Below are positions 53,265-63,177 of a stretch of DNA of 64,000 bases, one piece after another. The stretch is from Oegoconia quadripuncta (taxonomy: Eukaryota; Arthropoda; Insecta; Lepidoptera; Autostichidae), in NCBI GenBank assembly GCA_949316235.1, contig OX438742.1, forward strand, positions 7,100,815-7,164,814, written 5' to 3'. Position numbers and translations under genes: made by a program. Under the pieces are notes generated by a model. That model worked only from the letters and a program-made list of their open reading frames with translations. It was not told where the DNA came from and did not search any database. How positions within the stretch are numbered: the stretch's first letter is position 1; every line of letters begins with the position of its first letter.

Positions 53265-54840
53265 TTTTTCCTTATTACTAATATCATGATAAAATTAGGA
53301 TTTAGAATTGCAGGTGACAGCGACTTTAATATTTTTTCTCCAAAACTATAATGTGAACAACGGTACCTACACATTTTTTGTATGTAAGTATATGCTGAAT
53401 GTGACGAGAGCAATATTGATTAAGAAAATTATTGGTATAATTTAAGTGATGTAATTGAGCTACAGGCTAAAACGATGCATTCACATTTATAATCCGCAAG
53501 TCGAAAATATCTAAATATTAATTCGCGCCCCTCATCGAACCCGCTATAATCTCTCCCTCACCACCTGGGGCTCTACCGCCTAACTCAAAGCTATAGCTAG
53601 AGCGATAGCAAAGTACTGTCCGTCTTTGTCATTGTGTTACGATATGACAAGGACGGACAGTGCATTGACGTCATAAACGATAGCAATTTCCAAAGCAATT
53701 GAGTTAGGCGGTCGGGGGGCTGGACCATGACAAAAATGAACAACATCAAACCAAACTATTCTATAGGGTTGCGTGCAAAGAGAATTATACCTAAAATTAT
53801 TACTCGTTAAGAATTTTATTTGGTCACTTTGCAAAGGTTGGTTGTTTAATATTTTCCTGAGCATATGCATCCATTATCAGCGCTCATGATATGAATTGTT
53901 AGCTAATATGTTGCAAACAATAGGTCTTTGTTATGATTTTTATTATAAATATATGGTGAGATTTCGAGATGACCCTAAAGTTCCGATGTGAGATGTGCCT
54001 GTGGATAACGGGGTAATGTAGCTTCTGTGATCCCCAACTGGGTATTCTTCTTCCCAAAGTTGAGCAAAAAAACTACGGGACAGCACTTAAAATGATAATT
54101 TGCAAAGATATGTGATATAATTAAATTCTTACAGCATGACTAGGGGAAACATTGTTTATATTTACCATGTCTATAATCCGGACAAATTTAAATCGAACAA
54201 ACATTTGGCCGCGAAGATGGAATGTATAGTATTTTATGCAATAGCCAATAACACACACGGAGAACAAAAGAGTGCAGCCGGCAAAAAGAAAGACATCTTT
54301 AAATAAGTTAACTTTTATGACTTTTCATTTCGATGGCACTATTTGTGCACAGTTTTTGGCATCTAAATTGTAATTATAGTTAAAGCAAAGTCTGCGTAAG
54401 AATGAAAATTCGAGCAACACGTGAAAATATTGAATAACTCTTAAACTACAGTGGCACAAGTACCTATTTTTCCTTTCGGCACTATTTCAGCACAGACCTT
54501 TGACATTGTCAAAATATCTGAATTTTTTGGACACCTTCTAGCTTTTCTTAAAGGCATTCAGTGCTCCATTCACCTGATTTCCAACATTCACTCTTCCTTC
54601 GACGTCCTTCTCATACTTTCCATCCCTTGTACCATCCCATGAACCCAAATACACAAACTCACGCACTTATTTATTTATTTACTTATTTATATAGAATCAA
54701 CACATTATTGCAGAAATTATATTATAGTAAACTAATACCAAACTTATGCCATTAGTGATTCTTATTATGTTACTGACAATAATTATCGTTATAATTGAGT
54801 GGGTAACGTTTTAATTATATTCCAATAATTTAATTAATAT
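53265..54840. other. No gene seen
   Basis: Mostly AT-rich. 53515-53735 is GC-richer and contains 'cctaactcaaagctatagctagagcgatagcaaagtactgtccgtc' and, inverted, 'gacggacagtgc...gatagcaatttccaaagcaattgagttagg': an inverted-repeat element of about 150 bases, ends about 53578 and 53709. Confidence 0.45.
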
Positions 54841-54846
54841 AAATAA

Positions 54847-55116
54847 ATGAATGAAATGAATGCAGGTAGCAAGCGTGGAGCAAAGAAACAGCCAGCTCTC
54901 GGTTCTCCAGTGACATCGGCTAAGCGCATTGAAAAATTGAAAGAAAAATTGAAGAGTGCCTGGCTCCCAAGGAGCTTAGGTTTCAACTCCGAATGCAAGA
55001 AAAATGATTTTGGAGCCGATGTCCGAATATTTTTATATTGTGATTTATTTTTGCAGTATCGGAACATAACTTGTACAGTTATTCAACGAGACTTACATAC
55101 TTACCAGCCCCAGTAG
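54847..55116 (+). other. Unclassified Lys-rich 89-codon ORF
   Basis: Frame with AGSKRGAKKQPALGSPVTSA then KRIEKLKEKLKSAWLPRSLG. The first 50 codons are GC-richer than the flanks and basic with a short coiled-coil-like KRIEKLKEKLK. No domain, no partner exon. Could be an exon or LINE ORF1 piece. Confidence 0.12.
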
Positions 55117-55159
55117 TGTTTGGGTGTTTGAAACAACATCCACGTTTCACGTTATGAAA

Positions 55160-55365
55160 TATTAGCTTGCGTGGATAACTTTATCGCGGAAATTTGTTTA
55201 TCCCGCGGGAACTACTCACTTTATCGGGATAAAAATATCCTATCCAGGGTATATTCTACCTATATACCAAATTTCATTCAAATCCGTTCATGCGTTTCGC
55301 CGTGATTGAGCAACAAACAAATAAACAAACATCCAAACTTTCACATTTATAATATTAGTTAGATA
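55160..55365 (+). mobile_element. RTE-type LINE 3' end
   Basis: 'gcttgcgtggataactttatcgcggaaatttgtttatcccgcgggaactactcactttatcgggataaaa', 'tccagggtatattctacctatataccaaatttcattcaaatccgttcatgcgtttcgccgtgattgagcaacaaacaaataaacaaacatccaaactttcacatttataatattagt'. Complete canonical RTE 3' terminus. Confidence 0.85.
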
Positions 55366-55570
55366 CAGAACGGCACACGCGAAAACGTTAGCCCATCGCC
55401 GTTGAAACGTGCAAATCTCTATATGATTTTTGGTGGAAAGTCCCTTAGTCACCTTTTACGACATCCACGAAAATAGACATTATATTCTATTTAGGTGTCG
55501 AAAACCACACAGCAAGACTTCCTAATAAATTTTAGTTTTTAATAATTTCGCGTCGCACCGACATCTCAGA

Positions 55571-55716
55571 CATTGGTGTCGATTCGGTTGCACACGAACT
55601 AAACTAAAACCAGATTTAGACTGGTGCTGTCACGTTATATTGTTCCAGATAGAAAAAGAGGGACCTACTTTAAAATTGGTTTTAGTTTAGTTTGCTACAA
55701 CCGAATCGACAACATT
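55571..55716. mobile_element. TIR element, GGTGTCGATTCGG family
   Basis: Inverted ends TGTCGATTCGGTTG and CAACCGAATCGACA, plus 'aactaaactaaaacca'/'tggttttagtttagtt'. ACATTGG on both outer sides may be a target duplication. Followed by a T run at 55720. Confidence 0.8.
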
Positions 55717-55719
55717 GGT

Positions 55720-56500
55720 TTTTTTTTTTTTTTTAAGTTTAATTTATCCACATAGGATAGGCAAAGGTTATGCACCATACAGCCTCGTCGTTGGTAATTT
55801 TCTTCTTATTCTTTCTTTATGTTATAGGCAAAATCGCCAACGACAACATTGGTTTGTATTTTTGTAGCGCCATCTATTGCCTATGTAACTTACCACCTTA
55901 ATTCCATAGACAAATACTAAAGTGACACTGACATTCGTTTGTAGCGACGGGACAGTACATATTTGTAATCGAGTCGTAATTCGCACAAGTCAGTTTAACT
56001 CGAATAAAAGCAGAACCGATTTTGTGAGTTTGTGTTATACTTGATTACACTCGTCTCTGAAGTTAAGTTTTAGCATGTCTGTGGGTACAAAACGTTTAAA
56101 ATTTAATTTAAATTTATAAGAACAAAGATAATTACAAATTTCCTATTAGTTTTACATATTCAAAATAACCGCTCACATAGTTCGTTTGCACGCCGAAATG
56201 ATATACCGATGATGGTTTTGAATAGAAAATGAAGCTACTTATGCCAATACCTTCTATATTCAGTTAGGTACCTAATATGCCCTATTTTTTTCCTTACGGT
56301 AAAAAACCTCATCCAGTATATTTTATAACTAGAAACATAATAAACATTATGCTAATTAGCCTGGCCGAGAAATATAATTATTAAGTAGGACGCTCTTTGT
56401 GTAGTTCTAATAAGAGTAAATTATCTGAGTTCAACTGAAAATAATATCCGACATAATGACATAATGTTTGTTGAAACTTTCTCTTGTAGGTACTCATCAT
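55720..56500. other. No gene seen; TIR fragment at 56265-56327
   Basis: 55720-55860 is a diverged copy of the 37790 repeat. 56265-56327 ('gttaggtacctaatatgccctatttttttccttacggtaaaaaacctcatcc') is a right-hand end of the 41761 family. Confidence 0.4.
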
Positions 56501-56770
56501 CATTATATCAGCCGAAAGACGTCAAGTGCTGGACAAAGGCCTCCCTCAAAGATCTCCACAACGATCGGTCCTGCGCCTCCCACGTCGATCTTTACCAAAT
56601 CCCTTCCCGCGATCTTTACCAAATCGTCGGTCCACCTCGTGGGGGGCCTGCCCACGCTGCGTCATCCGGTGCATGGTCGCCACTCGAGAACGTCTCCGTC
56701 TTAACGGCCGTAGGTTCTACGAGCAATATCGTCGGCAAATCGAAGGTTTGTGATGCTCTCGCCGTTGATG
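56500..56770 (-). pseudogene. LINE RT tail, minus orientation
   Basis: Reverse complement contains 'gaggtggaccgacgatttggtaaagatcgcggga' (WTDDLVKIAG) and WEAQDRSLWRSLREAFVQHL, then TSFG and 'taatgatgatgag'. A duplicated 'gatctttaccaaatc..cttcccgc' block breaks the frame. Sister of 17490-17640. Confidence 0.7.
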
Positions 56771-56964
56771 TTGATGTTTAGTCCATTCCATTCTCTAAGC
56801 TTGAAGGCATCATCCAATGCAGCAGTAAACAGTTACGGGGATATGAAATGCCCTGTCTTACACCTCGCAACAGTTGGATGGGCTTCGAGTATCGAGTCTG
56901 GAGACGAACTGACATGGTGACGCTTTCATACAAACTCTTTAATATATCTCTTTAATACCTCGAT

Positions 56965-57208
56965 ATCATCATCTCAGCCCGTAAACAGGGATATAGGCCT
57001 TCCCTCATATATGAGGGGTATGGACCATAGTTCACCACGCTGGCCCAATACAGGTTGGGACTTCACATGCCTTTGAATTTTTATTTCTCAGGTATGCAGG
57101 TTTCCTCACGATGTTTTCCTTCACCGTTTAAGAGCAGTCGGATAAATGCACTTAAGTAATTAAATTAAATTTAAATACTCATTGTTACATGCCTGCCTGG
57201 AAATCGAA
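56965..57208 (-). mobile_element. SINE-3 copy, minus orientation
   Basis: 'cagcccgtaaacagggatataggccttccctcatatatgagg', 'cacgctggcccaatacaggttgg', 'tttctcaggtatgcaggtttcctcacgatgttttccttcaccgtttaagagcagtcggataaatgcac', then 'cattgttacatgcctgcctggaaatcgaac', truncated in the head where the RTE relic begins. Confidence 0.8.
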
Positions 57209-57860
57209 CGAACAACTTGTAGACATGACTTACAAGCGAGATGGGTCTGTAGTTCTTCAACAAGATCTTATTCCCCTTTTTGAAGAAAAGTACCACCACT
57301 TTTCCATGCCATGCCTTTGCCATTTTTCCTTCAAGTATGACGGAATGAAATAGCTTCTGAAGAGCTCTCAGCAGTGATCTGCCGCCTGCTTTCAGAAGCT
57401 CAAGCATGTTTCCGTCCCCCTCGACGCATTGTTGTTTTTAAGCTGTTTGAGAGACATTCTAATCTCATACAAGCTGACGTCTTGGATATCTTCCGTATAG
57501 TGCTGAGACTCTTGGATTCGTGGCCAGATTGCTAACAGGTGGGCGTGATGTCGTGTATAAATGACCATAGAACTTCTCGAACTCTTCCATAACTTCTGGT
57601 ACTGACGAGACTATCCTGCCATCCTGGGACTTTAACTTCATCCGCTGGCCCTGTCCCACAGACAGTTCGCTTGGGAAAACTTTAGAGCCCTTATTCCGCT
57701 CTATTGCCTCTTCAATACGGTCGGTATTAAATTGGCCCAAGTCGAGGGTCCGGGTCTTGGAGATCTATTTGGTGAGCCGCGGGTATCTTCATATTATAAG
57801 CATCATCCAATTGCAGAACCATCTGTGGTCTTTCCTCCATGAGTTTCAATGTAGGTACTT
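57206..57860 (-). pseudogene. RTE-clade LINE reverse transcriptase N-terminal part
   Basis: Minus strand from 57855: TLKLMEERPQMVLQLDDAYN, then MGQFNTDRIEEAIERNKGSK, PEVMEEFEKFYGHLYTT, and in a further segment NMLELLKAGGRSLLRALQKL, KAWHGKVVVLFFKKGNKILL, KNYRPISLVSHVYKLF. The last is the RT 'NYRPISLLxxxYKxF' motif of RTE-clade elements. Stops separate the segments near 57420-57480 and 57740. The catalytic part beyond is missing. Confidence 0.85.
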
Positions 57861-57864
57861 ATAC

Positions 57865-58194
57865 TGTGTAAATTATATTATTGCTGAACTCAATATTAAA
57901 TAACTAATATTATTCTCTTTTTTTCTAAATGAGTAACTACGTATTTTTGAAATATTGTAGGTTAACATTGCTGTTCTGTAGGTAAAAGTAAAATTTATAT
58001 AAAGTTACGGATTTCATGTTAATTTTTGTATTCATTTCTACCTAACATAATTGCGGGGAATAAAATAAATATTCTTTTAGTTTAAAGTCGCAATAAAGCA
58101 GTTTTATGTCAGCGTAGAAAATTTGGTTAATTTTTAGATATTATGTATAACTCGGTTTGATAAAATTAACTAAGCTTCCTTCTTCTTAGCGTGT
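57865..58194. other. No gene seen
   Basis: AT-rich spacer between the RTE relic and the TMEM9 5' region. Confidence 0.4.
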
Positions 58195-58272
58195 CACAAA
58201 AGTTCAAGCGCGTTAGCAGTTTGACCCGAGTTACTCGAGTTCGAGTAGTAACTACTCGTCGCCCATCACTAT
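58195..58272 (-). mobile_element. hAT-like terminal fragment upstream of TMEM9
   Basis: Ends in GCCCATCACTA, the reverse complement of a TAGTGATGGGC terminal sequence typical of hAT elements. Internally it has palindromic ACTCGAGTTCGAGTAGTAACTACTCG-type sequence. Only one end is visible, so this is a fragment. It sits about 140 bases before the TMEM9 start codon and could form part of its promoter region. Confidence 0.4.
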
Positions 58273-58414
58273 TTGACTTTACAACACTAACAATTTAATT
58301 GTTTCTCTTTTTCAAAATCAAAATGGTGGATGGACAGACGTACGTAGTGTAAGAAATTTTCGAAATCGATTGCAATAAATAAATTTTATATTTTTGTCTG
58401 CTAGTATTTATAAA
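58273..58414 (+). promoter_or_regulatory. Presumed TMEM9 promoter/5' leader with a short upstream ORF
   Basis: The 140 bases before the TMEM9 start are free of recognisable repeats and begin right after a degenerate hAT-like end. A nine-codon upstream ORF (ATG at 58323, stop ending 58352, MVDGQTYVV) lies in this stretch. It would be translated before the main ORF if transcription starts upstream of it. No TATA box can be placed with confidence. The transcription start is inferred only. Confidence 0.3.
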
Positions 58415-58468
58415 ATGTGCAAATTTGTGATAATCACTTTCGTCGCTACCTGTGTCATCTTTGTATCG
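58415..58468 (+). CDS. TMEM9: TMEM9 family gene, coding exon 1 (signal peptide)
   Basis: Opens the only convincing host gene. It encodes 18 residues beginning MCKFVIITFVATCVIFVS, a short hydrophobic stretch that reads as a signal peptide, and ends in phase 0 at a GTAAGC donor. Context before the ATG is AAA, acceptable for an insect start. Known of the family: TMEM9 proteins are small type I membrane proteins of late endosomes and lysosomes. They have been reported to act with the vacuolar proton pump and as partners of CLC-type chloride/proton exchangers. The exon is assigned because it is in phase with the next exon and supplies the signal peptide the family requires. Inference: transcription starts within about 150 bases upstream. 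Confidence is lower than for exons 2-4 because signal peptides carry little family-specific sequence. Confidence 0.82.
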
Positions 58469-59139
58469 GTAAGCTAATTTTAAATAAATAATTATATTGC
58501 TGAAGCACACAGCAGCCACTTTTAAAACATTGACAAACACAAAATCACATAGAAGATATTGCATACCTACATATTTTTACATAGACCTGTACTATAATAT
58601 AATATGATAATATTAACTAAATTGCACTCTTTGAGTTTTCGCCTACAACGTAATTACCTACTGAATGTCTAATGGAAGGCTCGCCTAGTGTTCATAATAA
58701 CACTAGGCGCATAATATAACAGTATGCTCTAAGGAAATTCTGAACTTGGGCTGCAGCTAAGGAAACCCTGAGGAAACCAACGAAGAATCTCCCACAGTAG
58801 GTAGCAGGGTTGCCACCCGACCCAATTCTGCCAGATCTCATTGTTCTGAAGCATAAATTAAATGTTTACTCAACATAGACATTTTTTAGATTTAATCATT
58901 ACTATTTAAAGATGATGTGGAATTAATAAAATCGCTCTGAGCTGACACACCTCCCCATCCTCCCACTGCAACTCCTGTATAGCCAGGATCAACAGTGGTA
59001 CAGCTGCCCTGATATCACAATTGGTTTTGGGTACCCTGTAACTCAATCTGGTCAGGTTGAATAGACCAGACTGTTGATTGTAAAGCAGAATGTATAGAAA
59101 TGCTTAGTTCTGTATCTCAGCGGCACAACCTCACAAACA

Positions 59140-59500
59140 TTTGCAACATAAGTGCGAAGGTCATAGCTGCAGTGAACTTGCAGAGAAATCTTGGAGTGGT
59201 CATCACCCACAACTTAAAGTGAGCATATTAGTGGAATTGTTAAAAGAATAAACTCGTTTCTTTATGCCATATGGAGTTCCTTCCATTGTCCTAAGTCAGG
59301 CTGCTCCTCGAGTACATTTTCCAAATTTGGAGTCCATACTTAATGTTTTTATTTTATGGCAATCGAGAGTCCATATTTCCTCAGAGATAACAATCTCTGA
59401 AAAGTGCACAAAGAAAGACAAATCTTGAATCTAACAACCCTTCAAGAATGCCACCTGCAAGGTGACCTCATCAAGACGTTCGAAATTCTTATCTGCAAAT
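59140..59500 (+). pseudogene. CR1/Rex-like LINE reverse transcriptase relic in TMEM9 intron 1
   Basis: The best-preserved piece, 59424-59490, reads LNLTTLQECHLQGDLIKTFE, then IL. It matches the 'R(R)LRGDLIETFKIL' motif near the RT C-terminus of CR1/Rex-like LINEs. Upstream pieces (RNLGVVITHNLK near 59180 and GIVKRINS near 59235) fit the preceding 'DLGVxxxxDLK...AxxKANR' region in other frames. Several stops and frameshifts separate the pieces, so it is dead. Sense orientation relative to TMEM9. Confidence 0.6.
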
Positions 59501-60366
59501 ACAATATGCCTCACTGGCGATATGTATTCACTCAATATTAAATTGTTTATTTTATTTTTAACCATCCATGAATGTTACACGGCTTTTAGGCGGCACTTTG
59601 TGTGTCCAGTCTTTGTCCAGATGTTTATATCCCAAGCAGCATTTGGGTATTCCAAACATTAAAAGTTTAACAAGTGCCGGGACACAACCTGACTCAACGT
59701 TATAACAATAAAACTTCTATAGTGTCTGGTGATATGTCCCAGAATGTGTTAATACTTGAAACAACATCCACAGTTCACCTTTCGAAATATACAAAAATTA
59801 ATATGTGACCGAAGGTGAGCCCATTGTCTGTTTTATGGTGGAAAGTGCCATAGCCGCCTTTTAGGCACGATGGGAAGAGACAGATGTGCCAACTAAAACC
59901 ACAAAGCACTATCTCAATAATCCATGGTCCAATTTGAGTGTGGTGGTTTTTTTTATTTAGATTAAACTATGGGAAACATTCCTGGTCATATTTGATGAAA
60001 TTGGTTCAGTCACTTTAAACATATTTAATTTTTAACTGTTCTTTGTATACTTGGATAATATTATAATGTTTAGTTCCTCAGGGGTTCTGTATATTTAATC
60101 TGTTCACCCCTATTCAGCTGGACGGTTTAGTTGGTAGGCAGATAGTTACACCTGGATTAACATAGGCTAAAGTTTTTGATGAAATGGTCCACTTGAACGA
60201 AGTCACTGGCAACAACTAGTTATGTATATTTTATACATAGTTTGTGGGAAATATGTATGTACAAATCGTATATGAATCCAGAACAATAATGTAATCCAGG
60301 TGAGGGTGAGATTGTCCTGCCAGTTCAGTGCATCAAGCATGTATGAAAAATGAATGTTATTATAAA

Positions 60367-60432
60367 ATAACCTTGGGATTGCATGTTCATTCATTGTAAT
60401 TATAATGAATGAACATGCAATCCCAAGGTTAT
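60367..60432. repeat. 29-bp perfect inverted repeat in TMEM9 intron 1
   Basis: The two arms, 60367-60395 and 60404-60432, are exact reverse complements of 29 bases separated by an 8-base spacer (GTAATTAT). Transcribed as part of the intron it would form a very stable hairpin. No transposon family is evident around it, although a second small palindrome (TATGTATATTTTATACATA) lies near 60220-60240. Confidence 0.95.
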
Positions 60433-61085
60433 GTACTATTTACATCATAGAAAATATTAATCTTAGCCATATAATCTGCTGGTTCACTCACACAATAACA
60501 AATTATGCACTTTGTATAAAGGATGCATGACCCCACTCGCTCAATTGTCACTATTAGATTCAATGTAGTAATAATACCGAGCAATTGAATGCGATTTATT
60601 ATCACATCCTGTGTATTGTACAGTAGCTGTGGTGCATTCAAGGTGAATCAGACAATTGGGTCCTGCAGAGTACCTTGTACTGCATGGTAGAGTATTTGTA
60701 AGGCACCAATTGTTGACCCGTAATAAATATAATACCCATACTAAATATTACTTATCAAATTGGTTATATAAAGGGAAAGTAAATGCAAAGTGCACAGCAC
60801 ATTTAAATGACAAAGAATTATGAGATACCTGTTTGCTATCACATCGAGGCGCACGGTAGAGCGCAGGGAATCAGGATGGCTTCAATCTTTTGGCGAGGTT
60901 TTTTTTTTCGGAAGTCAATTTTAACCTACTATAGTCGTATTGAAAGGAAACTTTTTATGTTATTGTAACGTAATAATCTACAATAAAAAAATTTAACTTA
61001 AAACTTAGCAACTGCCTTCGTATATACCTGTACTGTACTTTAACATGCTAGTTTTTTTTTTTCATCTCTTATTATGTATTTGCAG

Positions 61086-61204
61086 GGCCAATCTTATGAG
61101 GACAAGAGATGCAAATGTGTGTGCCCCAGCCCAGCCGCTGTGCTTAACAACACAGCCGGATCCGACCGCAAACTCTACATAGCTAACGTGCCTCCGAACA
61201 AATG
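61086..61204 (+). CDS. TMEM9: TMEM9 family gene, coding exon 2 (luminal Cys-rich part)
   Basis: Bounded by a polypyrimidine-rich acceptor ending TTTGCAG and a GTAAAT donor after the second base of a codon. It encodes residues 19-57 plus two bases of Cys58. Visible features: an acidic and basic start (GQSYEDKR), then the CKCVCP cysteine cluster (Cys27, 29, 31) that marks the start of the TMEM9 luminal domain. A possible N-glycosylation sequon N39-N-T follows, then LYIANVPPNK before the next conserved cysteine pair. Joining to exon 3 restores C-N-C, the second conserved cluster. Intron 1 (58469-61085, 2617 bases) separates it from exon 1 and contains a CR1-like relic and a 29-bp hairpin. Confidence 0.93.
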
Positions 61205-61569
61205 GTAAATCAAGTAAATTTATTAATTCAAATGGTACTGAAACCTAAAATCTACATAATAATATTTGATTGCAACTGTAACGCTAGTGCCTGAACTAGG
61301 AAAATCCTGTTTCAGGCCAACCTAGGGCTTCTTTTTTCTATTACTTAATTAATCATAGGTATAGGTAAATACTGACTTCATTGTAGATTCAAGTACGCTT
61401 CAAGGTACTATACTACTAGGCAAAATCAAGCCCCGTAGCATGACATTGTTTGTCGCGCGCGAGGTAGGAGTTAGAGTGTGATAGTTGTATATGACGACCT
61501 GTTTGTCTGTGTTTGTGTCTCATTAATCGCGTGTTGGTATCGAACCCCTAATTTATTTTATACCTAATA

Positions 61570-61810
61570 AACAATCAAAACTCAAATTCAAATAAGTTAT
61601 TTCATGCATGACATACAATTATCGGTCATACACAAGGCAGACTTCCCAGAGAAGAACGAGCAAGAAACTCAGGACTTGCTCTTTTTAATAAGTATTTTTG
61701 CAATTATGATTCAACAAAGAAAGAAAAATATGGACTGGATATCGTCGAGCGGTTCTGTCCGCCTATTCTTATCATCTAGATATTTATAATATTCAACTTG
61801 AAGGATTGTT
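61570..61810 (-). mobile_element. CR1-like LINE 3' end (antisense) in TMEM9 intron 2
   Basis: Shares the order of motifs seen in the other copies at 23583, 38690 and 50520: a C/A-rich start (AATCAAAACTCAAATTCAAAT), then 'cccagagaagaacgagcaagaaactca', a run 'gctcttttta', and 'ttatcatctagatatttataat'. These are the 3' untranslated end of the LINE whose RT end is readable on the + strand at 29050-29680, here in the opposite direction. 5' truncated. Confidence 0.6.
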
Positions 61811-62238
61811 TTCATGTTTCAATAGGTGAGTATGATAAGACTTTTCAACGTCAACGAACCCATTTTAAATGTCAGTATGTAGATGTTTAGAGCTTGAAGT
61901 GTGGTCGATTGTAGTTTATAGAATATCTATAAAATATCAATGACGAGGTTGTCTGGTAAAAGCGCTTAATAGCATTCTACAATTTTGAAGATGTATTTAT
62001 CAAAGGTATTCTTAAATTTTTGTGCAATAAACCGTACTTGATTGATCGGCATCTGACCTACATATATTCTAATTTTTTTGATTTTTATGATAAAGCCAGT
62101 TAACAAACATCCATAGTTAACTGAATTTTTCAGAACTCCTTTTCAAAGCAAATATTTCACATTACATGACAATTGTAAGTGGCCTGTGACCCATCCACAA
62201 TAGGTATCTAAAGAAAAGTTGATGTTTTTATATTACAG

Positions 62239-62353
62239 CAATTGCGACGGTGTGATTCTGCCACGAGTGGGCGCGGAGATTAAAGGTCGTGAGCAGGAGT
62301 TCTGCCCGCGGTGCGAGTGCAAATATGAAAACAGGAACACCACTATCATCAAG
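62239..62353 (+). CDS. TMEM9: TMEM9 family gene, coding exon 3 (luminal domain to membrane border)
   Basis: Acceptor ATTACAG, donor GTGAGG, phase 0 at its end. The first base completes Cys58, and the exon encodes residues 59-96. Motifs in order: CNCDGV, REQEFCPRCECKYE (Cys80, 83, 85) and NRNTTIIK leading straight into the membrane helix. The spacing C-N-C, then CxxCxC, then aromatic-E-x-R/N-x-TT-IK is the signature I recognise for TMEM9/TMEM9B. A second sequon, N91-T-T, lies just outside the membrane. Intron 2 is 1034 bases and carries a CR1-like LINE tail (61570-61810). Confidence 0.95.
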
Positions 62354-62455
62354 GTGAGGGTTATGAAACACATCAGTATTCCCTATGTTATAGCCTTCTG
62401 CCACTTCTCCTAATTTATACCTTTAATTTTTTGTTGCGATAAGGAGTTTTGCAAT

Positions 62456-62585
62456 GGTAGCATGGCCACACGCGTTAAATCGCGCGCGTCTGTCAAAATG
62501 CTGCTATACGGCTGTTATGTCGCTCACTTTGACAGATGACCGCGATTAAATCGGTGATAAACTATATCGCAAGTTCTGTGCTACC
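62456..62585. mobile_element. 130-bp inverted-repeat MITE in TMEM9 intron 3
   Basis: Terminal GGTAGCA and TGCTACC are reverse complements. A stronger inner inverted pair, TTAAATCGCGCGCGTCTGTCAAA against TTTGACAGATGACCGCGATTAA, frames a short loop. The size and inverted ends fit a non-autonomous DNA transposon, but the superfamily cannot be told and no target duplication is clear. Confidence 0.5.
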
Positions 62586-62639
62586 ACCGTTGGATGGATT
62601 TCTCTTCGAGTTACCTACGCTTATGTTATCTTAGTTTGG

Positions 62640-62850
62640 GTTTGTATATGCGGGCTGTGGCACCGACCTCTGCACTGTATCTATCTCGCCTGCCTCACTT
62701 CACCAAGATACAAGACGTAGCAGACTACATTTTTAAGAAAGCTAAAGTTCACCCCGCTCTCGCCAGTGTTCCCCCGTCGCGTGTCTTTACCACTTGTGCT
62801 GTCTCACATCTTCCATTATTTTTTTGGAATTTGGTTAATTATCTTTTTTT
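62640..62850 (+). pseudogene. Possible LINE ORF1 relic in TMEM9 intron 3
   Basis: Part of an open frame starting at 62594 contains SRLPHFTKIQDVADYIFKKA. This resembles the 'sxLxxxTxxxdVxxyIxKk' region of ORF1 nucleic-acid-binding domains in some insect LINEs. The frame then runs across the intron and into exon 4 in a wrong frame. The resemblance is weak and by eye only. Confidence 0.3.
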
Positions 62851-63051
62851 TTGGGAGTACTGTCTACAGACGTGCCGAGTACCACTGTTAATCCTACTTT
62901 ACAGGAGTTATGGTAGGAGGCGTGTAGAGATAGCACATAGGCCTCCCAATGCGATTTACCAAAAGATTGCCTATCAAGGCCTAGAAAGTAAATGGTGCTC
63001 TCTACTTATACTCCCATTATATTTACGCATTTGCTGTGTGTTTTTTCTCAG

Positions 63052-63177
63052 GTTGTGGTGATAATAGTGATATGGGTGATAATGCTGCTGGTGGTCTACA
63101 TGGGTTTCCTTATCTGCCTCGACCCCCTCATCAACAAGAGGGCCAAAGCCTCCTATCAAGAACACACCAATGAGGAG
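63052..63177 (+). CDS. TMEM9: TMEM9 family gene, coding exon 4 (transmembrane helix), gene continues off window
   Basis: Acceptor TTCTCAG, donor GTGAGT, phase 0 on both sides. It encodes residues 97-138: one long hydrophobic helix (VVVIIVIWVIMLLVVYMGFL, about 97-116), then ICLDPLINKR and an acidic, polar cytosolic start ending HTNEE. LDPLI just after the helix is a strong family mark. The protein read so far has 138 residues; family members are usually near 180, so roughly 40-50 cytosolic residues remain. I found no matching exon in 63178-64000, so the last exon or exons lie beyond the right edge. Confidence 0.95.

Noticed and set aside
58295..58564. 89-codon minus-strand ORF
   Set aside because: Antisense to TMEM9 exon 1 and its leader; no domain.
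62594..63061. 155-codon ORF as an independent gene
   Set aside because: Sits in TMEM9 intron 3, overlaps exon 4 in the wrong frame, and only a short part resembles a LINE ORF1.
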